DNA of 64,000 nucleotides from Bacteroidales bacterium (GCA_003559855.1 PWJZ01000119.1:1-64000), one strand, 5' to 3'; counted from the stretch's first letter, positions 8,040-17,838 are shown. Translations and numbers: made by a program. Notes: generated by a model not told the origin, from the sequence alone.

Positions 8040-10055
8040 ATGGATTTGAAGAAATTATTTTTAATACTCATAATCAATTCTTTGTTTTTAACGCTTTCTG
8101 CACAGGAAATTCTGGTACCGTTGGAGTCGAACCCGCAAAAATCTATCAGGGAAGCCGGCATAAAAACCACCGGCATAGGGGAAGACAAAGCTTTGGAGCT
8201 GCCGTTTTTTGAAGATTTTTCCTACACAGGGCCTTATCCCGATCATACACTATGGGCTGACAGTTTTGTTTTCGTGAACTCTTATTTCCATGTACATCCC
8301 ATTTCAATAGGTGTTGCCACATTTGATGCGCTTGATCAATACGGGTTCATCTATGAACATGATGATATCTATCAGTTTGAAGCCGACCATCTTACTACTA
8401 ATAAAATCAGGCTTGATTCGGTTTTTGAACCCTCTCCGAAAGCCCTTGCGCCGGAAGATTCGATTTACCTGAGCTTTTATTATCAGCCACAGGGTAAGGG
8501 GCTTGCTCCCATCGACAGAGATTCTCTCGTGCTTGAATTTTTGCATACACCGGCACATTATTATATAAATAATAACAATGATAAGAAAAACAAACCCCTT
8601 AACAGTAATTCAAAAGATAATGGCAACAACAACGGCGATACCATATGGGTAGATGATAAATGGGTCAGCATCTGGAGTGCCGAAGGAAAAACATTAAGCG
8701 AATTTTCAAATGATACTTTCCCATATTTCAGGAGAGTTACGATACCCATAACCGATACCGTTTATTTCAGGGATGACTTCCGATTCAGATTCAGGAATTA
8801 TTCAAGCTTTCCGATGGAAAGAACACCTTTAAACTATGCGGGCAACCGCAGCATCTGGAATATAGATTATATAATTCTCGACCATGGAAGAAGCGTGGCA
8901 GATACTTTTTATTATGACCTGACATTTGCCAAGCCGGCTGAATCGATTCTGAAGCGGCACACGGCAATGCCATGGTCGCATTATATTGCCGATACCGATT
9001 CGCATCTTAAGGACAGCCTGAATGTTGCAATTAAAAACCTAAATAACATTGAACACAATTATACATATAAATACTATATAGAAGACGAACAAGGTGCGAT
9101 AATCAGAACTTATTCGGGTGGCGACTGGAACATTGATTCTTTTTACGAGGCAGGCTATCAGGATTATGATAAGCATTCAAATCCGATAGTTATTCCGAAT
9201 CCTTTACCAACGGCACCGGCAGAAAAACGGCATTTTCGTATAATACATACTATAAAAGAAGGTGAAACCGGCGATGACAATCGCCGAAATGATACTATAT
9301 ATTATGAACAGGTATTCGACAACTATTTTGCCTATGATTACGGAGCACCTAATGCGGGTTACATCCTTGAAGGATTTGAGCCCCAGTCTGCAACCCGTTT
9401 CTATGCCAGTCGTCCGGACACACTCCACGGAATAGATATCTTCTTCAATCATACCCTTGAAAAACAAAATAACAGCCCTTTCTATCTTATGGTCTGGAGC
9501 AGTCTGAGCCCCGAAAACGTATTATATGAATCCGAAGTTTTCATGCCCGGCTTTGATGACGAACTGAACCGTTTTTACAAATACAGCTTCGATGATGATT
9601 ATGTTCTGGTCGAAGATACTTTTTATGTCGGCTGGCGCCAAACCACCAATAAAACATTGAATGTCGGCTTCGACAAAGTCGGTTCACATGGTGGAAATCT
9701 ATTCTACAATACCGATGGTCAATGGTATCCCTCAATGTACGAAGGAGCTCTGATGATCCGACCTATAGTAGGCAGAAAGCATGATACATATATCGGCCCG
9801 GTAAAAGAACCCATTGCCGTTAAAATATACCCCAATCCTGTCAGCGGAAACTATCTGCATATAAAAATCTGCGATAACCAAATTTCAGATAATGCCAATG
9901 TAAGGATATATGACATAAACGGAAGACTTCTCATGAGCGACAAACTTCAACGAAATATCCCGTTGCAAAATTTACCCAACGGTATCTATTTAATAAACAT
10001 AACAGATAAAAGCTCGTCGGTGAGTTTTACTGAAAGGATAATAATCTCGCGATAG
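8040..10055 (+). CDS. Secreted T9SS cargo protein of unknown function
   Basis: A 671-residue protein. A signal peptide (MDLKKLFLILIINSLFLTLSAQ) is followed by a large beta-rich extracellular region. The C-terminal type A sorting domain begins near KIYPNPVSGNYLHI and includes VRIYDINGRLL, LPNGIYLINI and SFTERIIISR. The sorting domain directs export by the type IX system and surface attachment. The middle region resembles no enzyme I recognise. An Asn/Lys-rich low-complexity insert occurs at about 177-203. The position after a PASTA gene and before an rluD-type gene gives no direct functional hint. Confidence 0.85.
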   Translation: MDLKKLFLILIINSLFLTLSAQEILVPLESNPQKSIREAGIKTTGIGEDKALELPFFEDFSYTGPYPDHTLWADSFVFVNSYFHVHPISIGVATFDALDQYGFIYEHDDIYQFEADHLTTNKIRLDSVFEPSPKALAPEDSIYLSFYYQPQGKGLAPIDRDSLVLEFLHTPAHYYINNNNDKKNKPLNSNSKDNGNNNGDTIWVDDKWVSIWSAEGKTLSEFSNDTFPYFRRVTIPITDTVYFRDDFRFRFRNYSSFPMERTPLNYAGNRSIWNIDYIILDHGRSVADTFYYDLTFAKPAESILKRHTAMPWSHYIADTDSHLKDSLNVAIKNLNNIEHNYTYKYYIEDEQGAIIRTYSGGDWNIDSFYEAGYQDYDKHSNPIVIPNPLPTAPAEKRHFRIIHTIKEGETGDDNRRNDTIYYEQVFDNYFAYDYGAPNAGYILEGFEPQSATRFYASRPDTLHGIDIFFNHTLEKQNNSPFYLMVWSSLSPENVLYESEVFMPGFDDELNRFYKYSFDDDYVLVEDTFYVGWRQTTNKTLNVGFDKVGSHGGNLFYNTDGQWYPSMYEGALMIRPIVGRKHDTYIGPVKEPIAVKIYPNPVSGNYLHIKICDNQISDNANVRIYDINGRLLMSDKLQRNIPLQNLPNGIYLINITDKSSSVSFTERIIISR

Positions 10056-10141
10056 TAAGTTTATCGTTTATTTAACAGTTCATTTGGCCATTGCTTTAAA
10101 CGTATCCGGTGGTGAAATAGATAAAGAATGAGCTAAAACCT

Positions 10142-10149
10142 TACCTTTG
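10142..10149 (+). promoter_or_regulatory. Candidate Bacteroidota -7 promoter element
   Basis: TACCTTTG fits the TAnnTTTG element used by the major Bacteroidota sigma factor and lies 22 bp before the rluD-type ATG. No good TTG-containing -33 box is seen at the usual spacing, so the call is tentative. Confidence 0.4.
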
Positions 10150-10171
10150 CATTTAATTAATTTATTCCAGC

Positions 10172-11233
10172 ATGGAAGGTAAAGACAGGGAAATATCAGG
10201 GCATACTGAAGGCAATCCTGAGGAAGAGCAGGAATTATATGAGCATTATCGTATTAAAGCCGATAAGGGTCAGGGTTTGCTTAGGATAGACAAGTTTTTA
10301 ACAGCGAGGCTTGAGGCAACATCGCGCAATAAGATACAAAACGCAGCCAGGGCGGGCAACATCCTGGTCAACGATATACCTGTAAAACCAAATTACAAAG
10401 TTAAACCCGGTGATGTTATAAGCATTGTGCTGGCACATCCGCCACGCCAGATTGAACTTATTCCCCAAAACATACCAATAGACATTTTGTATGAAGACGA
10501 TCATATCATAATTGTTAATAAGGAAGCCGGCATGGTCGTTCACCCGGGTTACGGCAATTATACCGGCACATTGGTAAACGCTTTGGTTTATCACTTCAGG
10601 GATCTGCCACTTCAAAACGATGAGCAGGTAAAGCCCGGCCTTGTTCATCGTATTGACAAAAACACGTCAGGCGTTTTGGTAATTGCAAAAAACGAGTTAA
10701 CACAGACACGTCTGGCAAAGATGTTTTACGACCGTAAAATTGGCCGTGTTTATGAGGCCTTGGTATGGGGTGATCTGAAAGATGCCGGCGGTACAATAAC
10801 GGGTAATATAGGACGAAGCCTGAAAAACAGGAAAGTAATGCAGGTATTTCCTGACGGGGAACATGGAAAACAAGCCGTAACACATTATAATGTTGTTAAA
10901 AGACTTGGTTATGTAGTATTTGTTGAATGCAGGCTGGAAACAGGCAGGACACACCAGATAAGGGCGCATTTCAAACACATAGGTCATCCGCTGTTCAATG
11001 ATGAAACCTATGGCGGCGACCGAATCCTGAAGGGAACAACATTCGGTAAATACAAACAGTTTGTAAGTAATTGCTTCAACATTTGCCCAAGACACGCGCT
11101 TCATGCCAAATCGCTTTCCTTCACACATCCCGTTACCAATGATCATCTGAGCTTTGAAGCACCGCTGCCCGACGACATGCAGCAACTACTTGAAAAATGG
11201 CAACATTATGCAGTACATAAAAAAATTACTTAA
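10172..11233 (+). CDS. RluA/RluD-family 23S rRNA pseudouridine synthase
   Basis: A 353-residue RNA-modifying enzyme. An S4 RNA-binding domain spans about 36-85 (RIDKFLTARLEATSRNKIQ). The catalytic RluA-type domain carries VHRIDKNTSG at 158-167, with the expected nucleophile Asp162. The usual motif is HRLDKDTSG, so the Leu-to-Ile and Asp-to-Asn changes are conservative and outside the catalytic Asp. The later LETGRTHQIRAHF motif is also intact. RluD itself modifies helix 69 of 23S rRNA; assignment to RluD and not another RluA paralogue rests on the S4 domain and gene context. Confidence 0.92.
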   Translation: MEGKDREISGHTEGNPEEEQELYEHYRIKADKGQGLLRIDKFLTARLEATSRNKIQNAARAGNILVNDIPVKPNYKVKPGDVISIVLAHPPRQIELIPQNIPIDILYEDDHIIIVNKEAGMVVHPGYGNYTGTLVNALVYHFRDLPLQNDEQVKPGLVHRIDKNTSGVLVIAKNELTQTRLAKMFYDRKIGRVYEALVWGDLKDAGGTITGNIGRSLKNRKVMQVFPDGEHGKQAVTHYNVVKRLGYVVFVECRLETGRTHQIRAHFKHIGHPLFNDETYGGDRILKGTTFGKYKQFVSNCFNICPRHALHAKSLSFTHPVTNDHLSFEAPLPDDMQQLLEKWQHYAVHKKIT

Positions 11234-11331
11234 CTGCACGTTTATCCGGTTAACATGGTAATTTGATAATCCTCAGCGAAAAGAGCCCCCATCCGAATAA
11301 CAGGGATAAATCCCAGAGCGGATATTTATTG

Positions 11332-12360
11332 TCATGAAAACCTGTTTTGCGGCAGATCATGATAACGTTGCTTCTTCCCGACAAAATAGTCCCATACGAT
11401 ACTATTCAGGTATTTTTTTGAAACTTCCTTATTACCGTATTTCCTGCTGAACTTCCGCATAGTGTATAATTTCCGCCAAAAATCAACATGTGCCCTTAAT
11501 ACAGCAAAGCTATCCCTCAAATACCCGTCAAGGAAAAACTTCAATGCAGCAATATTATCCAGTGCAATACGCAGTAAGAGCACCCAATAAAATTTTCCTG
11601 AAGGAAGGTTTTTTGCGATTACCCATAAGCTGTTACGAAAGTTAAAATAAGTTTTGCGGGGGTTTGTTTTTGGAAGAGTACCTCCTCCAACATGATAAAC
11701 AAGCGAATCGGTACAGCAAACTATCTTTTTACCGATCCGTTTTAATCTCCAGCACAGATCAATTTCCTCCATATGTGCAAAGAAATGCTCATCAAATCCG
11801 CCTGTATCATGAAAGCAATCAGCCCTGATAAACATACAAGCCCCGCTGGCCCAAAAAACTTCGTTATCATGTTTATCATACTGTCCGTTATCTTTTTCCA
11901 ATGTGTTGAAAATCCTTCCGCGACAAAACGGATATCCCAGAAAGTCGATAAAACCGCCGGCAGCTCCCGCATATTCAAACATTTCACGATAATGATATTG
12001 TAATATTTTCGGCTGACACGCCCCAATCTCTTTGTCACTCTCCATCAACTTTAAAACCGGCAAAAGCCAGTTATCACTCACCTCAATATCCGTATTCATC
12101 AAAACATAATACTTTGCCTCTATCATTTTTAAGGCACTGTTGTAACCCCCGGTAAATCCGAGATTAGTTTCAAATCGTATAATCTCAATGTCAGGCAAAA
12201 ATCTCTCAAGGTACTCGGCCGAACCATCGGTCGAACCGTTATCAGCAACAATGATACGTGCATGTTCCCTGCTCCTTGTTATTGCAGGCTGCAAAAACTT
12301 CTCCAGGTATTGTCTGCCGTTCCAGTTTAAAATAACTATGGCCGTATCTTTTTTTTCCAT
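11332..12360 (-). CDS. Family 2 glycosyltransferase
   Basis: A 342-residue cytoplasmic enzyme with a GT-A fold. The N-terminus AIVILNWNGRQYLEKFL is the nucleotide-sugar strand-loop, followed by VADNGSTDGSAEYL. The DxD-type metal site is in MNTDIEVSDNW, and the acceptor-side motif is GGFDEHFFAHMEEIDLCWRLK. This matches rhamnosyl/galactofuranosyl transferase-like GT2 enzymes of polysaccharide synthesis. The donor sugar cannot be read from sequence. It stands alone on the minus strand, convergent with the rluD-type gene, with no polysaccharide cluster around it. Confidence 0.92.
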   Translation of the reverse strand: MEKKDTAIVILNWNGRQYLEKFLQPAITRSREHARIIVADNGSTDGSAEYLERFLPDIEIIRFETNLGFTGGYNSALKMIEAKYYVLMNTDIEVSDNWLLPVLKLMESDKEIGACQPKILQYHYREMFEYAGAAGGFIDFLGYPFCRGRIFNTLEKDNGQYDKHDNEVFWASGACMFIRADCFHDTGGFDEHFFAHMEEIDLCWRLKRIGKKIVCCTDSLVYHVGGGTLPKTNPRKTYFNFRNSLWVIAKNLPSGKFYWVLLLRIALDNIAALKFFLDGYLRDSFAVLRAHVDFWRKLYTMRKFSRKYGNKEVSKKYLNSIVWDYFVGKKQRYHDLPQNRFS

Positions 12361-12626
12361 TAAAACCTAAGTTTGCCTTATTGGCAAATATAACAGATTA
12401 TTTATATGTAACCATCATTTAAATTTGTCTTAATCAACAAGTGAATTGATTGTAAAGCTCTGTAATAAACATTAATAACATTATGAGAATTATAAACTTG
12501 TGCCGGTCAACTCCTGAACAGCAGGAATGACCTGTGCATTTATAATTGCTTATGTTTTCCCTGATCTGTTTTTGGCTATCCAATTGCCAGGGGTAATATT
12601 TTTTCCTCAGCAGCAATCCCTGATAT

Positions 12627-12752
12627 TTAAGCTGAAGGTTTCGGGTTATCTTTCAATACATCATCGACTATAACCCTGGAATTTTCTATTTGCTTCACTA
12701 ATCCTTTATAATCCGATTTACCGTTCAGGCCAGCCAAAAAATAGTGATTCAT
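12627..12752 (-). CDS. Short hypothetical protein or gene remnant
   Basis: From ATG 12752 this frame encodes 41 residues ending IENSRVIVDDVLKDNPKPSA. The composition is protein-like (mixed charged and hydrophobic helices). The frame stays open upstream to about 12840 through a possible TTG at 12795-12797, so it may be the tail of a longer lost gene. No family recognised. It is divergent from the DUF4438 gene, and the rest of 12361-12626 holds nothing recognisable. Confidence 0.35.
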   Translation of the reverse strand: MNHYFLAGLNGKSDYKGLVKQIENSRVIVDDVLKDNPKPSA

Positions 12753-12854
12753 TAATTCCAATATCAATAAAGTATCTTTTGTTATGATTTCTGTCAAATT
12801 ATATAACTTTACAAAAAAGTAATCAAAGCAGGCAATTTTAAATTTTTTTCAGTT

Positions 12855-13859
12855 ATGTATAATAAATCATTAAGAATACCGGATACTTTTTATAAATTTT
12901 TTTTGTCGTTATTATTTATTTGCATTTCGCTTTCACATATTTTGGCGCAGGGTGACAGACTCATCCCTGTTGAGTACAATAAAGAGCGGTTGGTTAAGAT
13001 GGCTGTTATCGGATATATTGCCGAGGCGCGGTTGGGTGATCCGCCATACCGTGTTGGAGCGGATGGGTCGATAGGTATTTTCCCTGCCACAGGCAGCATC
13101 ACATATAATTTTCGTACCGGCGATACTGCTGTTGACCTGGCCGGCGATCATGTTGAACCCGCTGTAACATTGTATAATCCCGGTCCTTCAGATGACAGGC
13201 GAAGTGCCGAAAGCCGTGCCTTTAATGTTCTTTCATGCATTGGTAACGATGTAAGAGTACTTACGGGCGATGCCAAAGACGCCATGGGTGTCGTAATAGG
13301 TAAACACGGCGGCTCAGAACATGTCATGGTTGATTTTAAAAACCCCGAAGTGATGAAAAAAATGACACCCGGTGACCGCATGCAGGTTTATGCCTGGGGT
13401 ACAGGTATGGAATTGCTGAATGTGAACGGAGTCAAAGTCATGAACATGAGCCCGCAACTCATGGAAGCACTTACTAAAGCCGGCATGGGCATCACACCCG
13501 AAGGAAAGCTTCGTATTAATGTTGCTCTGACAATACCGGCTAAAATCATGGGTTCAGGTATCGGCAGTGACCATGTCCATTCAGGCGACTACGACATACA
13601 ATTGTTTGATGAAAAAATTGTGGAAAAATATGATCTCCACAAACTCCGATTCGGCGATATCGTTGCTATAACGGATGCCGACCACTCATACGGAAGAATT
13701 TACCGAACAGGAGCAGTTACCATCGGCGTAGTTACACACTCAAAAAGCATCATTGCAGGTCATGGACCCGGATTTACAACGTTGTTCACATCTGCGGAAG
13801 GTAATATTGAATTTTATACCGACCCTGAAGCAAACCTTAAATACTTGCTGTTGAAATAG
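12855..13859 (+). CDS. DUF4438 family exported protein
   Basis: A 334-residue protein with a signal peptide (cleavage near SHILAQ at about 27-32). The remainder matches the DUF4438 fold: GDHVEPAVTLYNPGPSDDRRSAESRAF is followed by an AWGTGMELL stretch and GSGIGSDHVHSGDYDIQ. Conserved His and Asp residues (GDHVEP, DHVHSGDYD, DADHSYGRIY) suggest a metal or small-ligand site, but no activity is established for the family. DUF4438 proteins with and without signal peptides exist; this one is predicted to be periplasmic or outer-membrane associated. Monocistronic. Confidence 0.8.
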   Translation: MYNKSLRIPDTFYKFFLSLLFICISLSHILAQGDRLIPVEYNKERLVKMAVIGYIAEARLGDPPYRVGADGSIGIFPATGSITYNFRTGDTAVDLAGDHVEPAVTLYNPGPSDDRRSAESRAFNVLSCIGNDVRVLTGDAKDAMGVVIGKHGGSEHVMVDFKNPEVMKKMTPGDRMQVYAWGTGMELLNVNGVKVMNMSPQLMEALTKAGMGITPEGKLRINVALTIPAKIMGSGIGSDHVHSGDYDIQLFDEKIVEKYDLHKLRFGDIVAITDADHSYGRIYRTGAVTIGVVTHSKSIIAGHGPGFTTLFTSAEGNIEFYTDPEANLKYLLLK

Positions 13860-14056
13860 TTATAATCAAAATTAAACTAATTATCTTTACCAGCTTACAA
13901 AGGTTCTATAAACTCTATGGTACAATATGAAAATAAAAAAACCTCTTATATAACTTCTTTTTAGTTATTCTTTCAGGGGCAATATTTTAAAATACTGAAA
14001 AAACTATCACCTGCTATAACTAAAAGAGCACAAATATTGAAATTGACTCAGCATCA

Positions 14057-14707
14057 TTATTGAAAAGCCCTCTTTTTATAAATCAACCATTGTACCCTGA
14101 CAAGCACTGCAAGATACCACAGTCCGCAAAACGGCCCGAAATCCCACAAATTTCCATAAACAGCTGCCGGTGGTACCGGAAACGTGTATAAGTTCAAAAA
14201 CAATGTTGAAACTCCAAGCAAAAGCCCAATGATGCCGAATATCTTGCCAAACTCACGGTGATTAAACACTATTAATGAAAAAAGTATTAATGAGCTAAGT
14301 ATGAATATATCCCATGAAATATCCATACCAAGTTGAACCGATTCCAGCCCTCTCCATATCCATGTCAGCATTTCTTCGGTTTGTGGGTCAGGAGCATCGG
14401 CAATGTAATCGCGCATAAAAAACCGTATTGAATTTTGCACTACCGCCATAAGATTAACCATTACCGCTGCAATTATTCCAAAAACTGTAGCAAGCTGCAG
14501 TTTTACCTTCTTGCCGCTTTGTACAAAATAATGATATAGTCCTATCATTGCAGGAATAAGAAAAACCCCATAAGCAAAAAAGGCAACTCTTTTCAATTCA
14601 GCCGGATAAGGTATCAGCAAGCTCAAATAGAGTAAAGTTGCAATAAACCCGGTAATAACGCCGGTTCTTATCCATCTTTCTTCAAATTTCATCTGTTTAT
14701 TTATCAT
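14057..14707 (-). CDS. Six-helix integral membrane protein of unknown function
   Basis: A 216-residue protein with about six hydrophobic helices separated by short loops; the longest loop (MRDYIADAPDPQTEEMLTW) is acidic. It vaguely resembles DUF4386-type membrane proteins but I cannot assign it. ATG codons at 14707 and 14692 (MKFEERW) are both possible. The upstream region carries a sigma-54-like promoter and two dyads nearly identical in layout to those before the MacB-like permease at 22270-24654. The gene is therefore probably under the same envelope-response regulator. Confidence 0.7.
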   Translation of the reverse strand: MINKQMKFEERWIRTGVITGFIATLLYLSLLIPYPAELKRVAFFAYGVFLIPAMIGLYHYFVQSGKKVKLQLATVFGIIAAVMVNLMAVVQNSIRFFMRDYIADAPDPQTEEMLTWIWRGLESVQLGMDISWDIFILSSLILFSLIVFNHREFGKIFGIIGLLLGVSTLFLNLYTFPVPPAAVYGNLWDFGPFCGLWYLAVLVRVQWLIYKKRAFQ

Positions 14708-14749
14708 AATTAAATTAATTCTATCTTAATATTTTTTAATTACCCAACT

Positions 14750-14764
14750 TCAATTTTTGTACCA
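14750..14764 (-). promoter_or_regulatory. Sigma-54-like promoter (site B)
   Basis: On the minus strand the sequence reads TGGTACAAAAATTGA: GG, ten bases, GA. The sigma-54 consensus is TGGCAC-N5-TTGC, so the -24 element fits well and the -12 element is off by one base (A for C). Transcription would begin about 30 nt before the ATG at 14707. Three other sites in the window share the same shape. Confidence 0.55.
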
Positions 14765-14829
14765 TTCAACATAATAATCTCTTTTGCAACAACATGCTAT
14801 ACAAAGGTTTTAAACAACCGATTACATGG

Positions 14830-14866
14830 AGTACAAAAACGCACATCATATGTTCAAATACGAACG
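14830..14866 (-). promoter_or_regulatory. Tandem activator-binding dyads (site B)
   Basis: Minus-strand dyads CGTTCGTATTTGAACA (14866-14851) and TGTGCGTTTTTGTACT (14845-14830) have starts 21 bp apart, about two helical turns. The nearer one ends 66 bp upstream of the -24 element. This is the expected layout of upstream activator sites for an NtrC-family regulator. About 115 bp including these sites aligns with the region before the gene at 24654. Confidence 0.6.
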
Positions 14867-14976
14867 GTTTGTTTTAATAGCTTTCTTGACCATTTTTTAT
14901 TTAGTCATTTTGACTAAAAAAAAATTACATTAAGGCTTTTATAAGGATAGTAAAATATTATAAATTTTATAAGTAG

Positions 14977-15423
14977 TCACTTTTCCATTCTATCAATGGA
15001 TTTTCTAATGATTCTCTCCAGATTATTCGGAGCATCAGTGCCAATTCGATATTTTTTTCCTGTTTTCATCTTAATTTCAACGGCATAAAATCCAGAAACA
15101 TTATAGAGCAAGCCATGAGGAGTCAAGCGAATTCCCCAGCCATAGTACCAGGGATTTTTTACAACCTGGCACGATTCAATATCCTTCAAGGGGAATTTCT
15201 TTCGAATGATTCCTGCGCCGAATCGGATTTCGAGAACATCTTTTTCTATCACTACAGTCAGTGTAGGGAATAGCACCAGACAGAACCCAAGTATAATTAG
15301 AACTGCGAAGGCAATCCAATGGAAACCATAAACTGCCATGAGACACGCAATAAGAAGCAGTGCAATGGTTAATGCACTAATACTCAAGTATCCGATTTGT
15401 GTGTGTTGATACTGTTTAATCAT
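14977..15423 (-). CDS. Membrane protein with a bacterial PH-like domain
   Basis: A 148-residue protein with two adjacent membrane helices (about 12-33 and 36-57). A C-terminal beta-rich domain follows, TVVIEKDVLEIRFGAGIIRKKFPLKDIE, ending in a helix (LERIIRKSIDRMEK). That pattern is typical of small bacterial PH-domain membrane proteins. The domain probably faces the cytoplasm. No function is known. It lies between the site-B regulatory region and an alpha/beta hydrolase gene on the same strand, without tight coupling (129-bp gap). Confidence 0.65.
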   Translation of the reverse strand: MIKQYQHTQIGYLSISALTIALLLIACLMAVYGFHWIAFAVLIILGFCLVLFPTLTVVIEKDVLEIRFGAGIIRKKFPLKDIESCQVVKNPWYYGWGIRLTPHGLLYNVSGFYAVEIKMKTGKKYRIGTDAPNNLERIIRKSIDRMEK

Positions 15424-15552
15424 GTTTTTTTCTCCTAATTATTAGATAAAAAAATCAACATATTCCAAATGAATTTGATTCTGCAGAAAATAGGACGACC
15501 ATGCTATTTTTTTAATAACAAGTATTGTATAATAAATCTTATCTGATATTGT

Positions 15553-16971
15553 TCACTCCAAAATTTTCCAAATCCAATTAGTCATATCTTTAAGCACATC
15601 TGTACAAATTGTCTCTTCTATTAAAGCATATTCAAGAACAGCTCCAGTATTGGCATTTTGAAACAGGTGGTTTTTGTCAGGATAAACCTTAACCTCAATG
15701 TTGGTTTTTTTATGCTTTTTAATAATTTTTTCTATGGCTTCAACGTTTTCTGTTGCAGTTATCTGAACGTCTTTTTCTCCGAAAAGTGCAAAAACAGGGC
15801 ATTCAACTTTACTCAAATATTTTTCGGGGTTAAATGCCAGGAAATATCTAAACCAGGGAGTTGTTAATTGAACAGCACTGATTTCAATGCTGGTTTTGTC
15901 ATAACCAAGAGTCGAATGTTTTTCTTCCGGAATTGTTTTTGCTTGTTTTGTCAGATATTCCCTGATTTCATCAGCAGCTTTTTGTTTATCAGGTTGATTT
16001 TTAAAAATATTATACACATTTTTTTGGTCCCTCAGCATTAGTTCAATAACCTCTTTGTCAGCATTCTCAACTTCCATAATTTTCACCAACTGTGTCAGCA
16101 GTACTTCTTCACCCGATAATGCCGGGCCAGCCAAAATAATAATAAAGCTAATATCTTCATCTTTAGCAGCAACAATAGGTGCAATCATTCCTCCTTCGCT
16201 GTGGCCAAGCAAACCTTTCTGGTCTTGGTTAATATTTTGATGTCCTCTTAAAAATTCTACTGCAGCTTCAACATCTGTAGCAAAATCCATATTTGTGGAT
16301 GTTGCAAAATTACCACCTGATTGGCCAACTCCCCTATCATCAACTCTCAAAACAGCTATGCCTTTATTTGTAAAATAGTCTGCAATGACAAAAAACGGTT
16401 TATGGCCTAAAACTTCTTCGTCGCGATTTTGCGCTCCGGAACCTGTAATTAAAACAGCCGCAGGAAATTTCCCCTGGCTATCAGGATAAGTTAAAGTGCC
16501 TGCGAGTTTAATTTGTGCATGAGGGTTTTCAAACTTCACATCTTCTGCTACATAGCTAAAGGGAGGTTGTGGTTCCTGAGGCCTGTTAAATGCAAATAAT
16601 TCAGGTGTTTTAATAAACTTTACAGGAATATTATATATGGCTTGTGTAAATATGCCATCAATAATGGAGTCTTTTTCGCTCAACTTACCTTTAATACTAA
16701 CTCCTAATTGTGCAACAAATATATGCAGCGAATCGTAAGCAGCTGTAATTTTAGTTATTGGAATACCACTAACTCCCTGCATAGGACTGTTAAGTGTTCC
16801 TGTAAGCTTATCGTTTTCTTCCTTTATTTCAAATGTTAAAATTAACTCTGTGCCCTGAACCTCCAGTACACCGTACCAGTAGCCTTTAAAAAAAGAGTTA
16901 TATCCCTGTGATTTTAAACTAAATGATATGCATAATAGTGAAATGATAATTAAAAATTTTACTTTTTTCAT
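15553..16971 (-). CDS. Exported alpha/beta-hydrolase (acyl-peptidase/esterase-like)
   Basis: A 472-residue protein with a signal peptide (cleavage after about residue 20, SLKSQ). An N-terminal beta domain (about 30-125), common in Bacteroidota periplasmic hydrolases, is followed by an alpha/beta-hydrolase core. The nucleophile elbow is GHSEGG, the acid lies in GEKDVQITATENV and the histidine in PDKNHLFQ. An LRVDDRGVGQSGG segment precedes the elbow as in dienelactone-hydrolase-like and S9-like enzymes. Substrate unknown; probably an ester or peptide in the periplasm. The triad is complete. Confidence 0.88.
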   Translation of the reverse strand: MKKVKFLIIISLLCISFSLKSQGYNSFFKGYWYGVLEVQGTELILTFEIKEENDKLTGTLNSPMQGVSGIPITKITAAYDSLHIFVAQLGVSIKGKLSEKDSIIDGIFTQAIYNIPVKFIKTPELFAFNRPQEPQPPFSYVAEDVKFENPHAQIKLAGTLTYPDSQGKFPAAVLITGSGAQNRDEEVLGHKPFFVIADYFTNKGIAVLRVDDRGVGQSGGNFATSTNMDFATDVEAAVEFLRGHQNINQDQKGLLGHSEGGMIAPIVAAKDEDISFIIILAGPALSGEEVLLTQLVKIMEVENADKEVIELMLRDQKNVYNIFKNQPDKQKAADEIREYLTKQAKTIPEEKHSTLGYDKTSIEISAVQLTTPWFRYFLAFNPEKYLSKVECPVFALFGEKDVQITATENVEAIEKIIKKHKKTNIEVKVYPDKNHLFQNANTGAVLEYALIEETICTDVLKDMTNWIWKILE

Positions 16972-17000
16972 GTTATTAGGTTTTTTATTGTAATAGTATA

Positions 17001-17216
17001 TTAATCTTTAAGACCTTTTGTCTTTTTATACTTAATCAAATAAATAATAGGTATAATACCAAAAGTATTAGTTATTCCTATTACTATAAACCATACCAAA
17101 TGTTTGTTTCTTGCCGATTTCCATAAAGCAATAAGTGTCCAAACCGCTTCCCATATGGTTACGACTATTGTGATAACAATAATCCATACTTTGTACTCAG
17201 TAAATAATTTTTCCAT
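17001..17216 (-). CDS. DUF5652-like small membrane protein
   Basis: A 71-residue protein with two membrane helices joined by a short loop (WTLIALWKSARNKHLVWFIV) and a basic C-terminal tail (IKYKKTKGLKD). This layout matches DUF5652 proteins. It lies 29 bp before the alpha/beta-hydrolase gene on the same strand and could be co-transcribed with it. Function unknown. Confidence 0.7.
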   Translation of the reverse strand: MEKLFTEYKVWIIVITIVVTIWEAVWTLIALWKSARNKHLVWFIVIGITNTFGIIPIIYLIKYKKTKGLKD

Positions 17217-17247
17217 AATATTAAATTTTTAGTTTAAACAAAAAGAT

Positions 17248-17838
17248 TTAAATTGTATAATTCAGTATTAATGAAAGGACTTCAGCTAATATCAATGCAA
17301 TTATGAATGATATAATTGCTTTATTACCTTTTACATTACAAGAAACCTTGTAAGCATTATACATTAATGCAATTACCCAAATTATCAGAATAATTAAGAT
17401 TATTATAAAAACAACATACAAAAACCACTCAATCTCTATGATTTGAATATTTTCACCATGATTTAAGTATTTATATAATATTTGTTGGCTGCCTTTTTCA
17501 ATCAATGAGAAAGAGTTAAGAAAAGGGGCTATTATCATAGGAAATCTTGCCAATGATTGTGTTCCGATAATATCAATAAACCGTATGGATGATTTTGAAA
17601 CAATCAACCCTGAAACATATAATATAATTGATATAGATAATACATTTATCACAATGTACAACAAGAAATTGATATAGCTTAAATGATGATCACTGCCATA
17701 ATTAATATCAAGAAGTCCCGAAAAATGTGTATCATACAAGTATGCAAAAAATGATGTGATTAATATAAAAGCACATCCTATAATTAGGGACTTAAATCCG
17801 GCAATTTTAATAAACGGATTATATAATAAAGTATTCAT
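17248..17838 (-). CDS. YIP1-family-like membrane protein
   Basis: A 196-residue protein with five hydrophobic helices. It starts NPFIKIAGFKSLIIGCAFI, and a middle stretch QSLARFPMIIAPFLNS resembles the conserved core of Yip1-domain proteins. The gene begins 8 bp after the DUF2089 regulator gene, so the two are almost certainly one transcript, and the DUF5652-like gene follows 31 bp later. Role unknown; bacterial YIP1 proteins are membrane proteins often paired with small regulators. Confidence 0.65.
   Translation of the reverse strand: MNTLLYNPFIKIAGFKSLIIGCAFILITSFFAYLYDTHFSGLLDINYGSDHHLSYINFLLYIVINVLSISIILYVSGLIVSKSSIRFIDIIGTQSLARFPMIIAPFLNSFSLIEKGSQQILYKYLNHGENIQIIEIEWFLYVVFIIILIILIIWVIALMYNAYKVSCNVKGNKAIISFIIALILAEVLSLILNYTI

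Noticed and set aside
12434..12616. 60-residue open frame on the minus strand
   Set aside because: No start signal, composition unlike neighbours and no family; the nearby frame ending at 12627 looks more protein-like.
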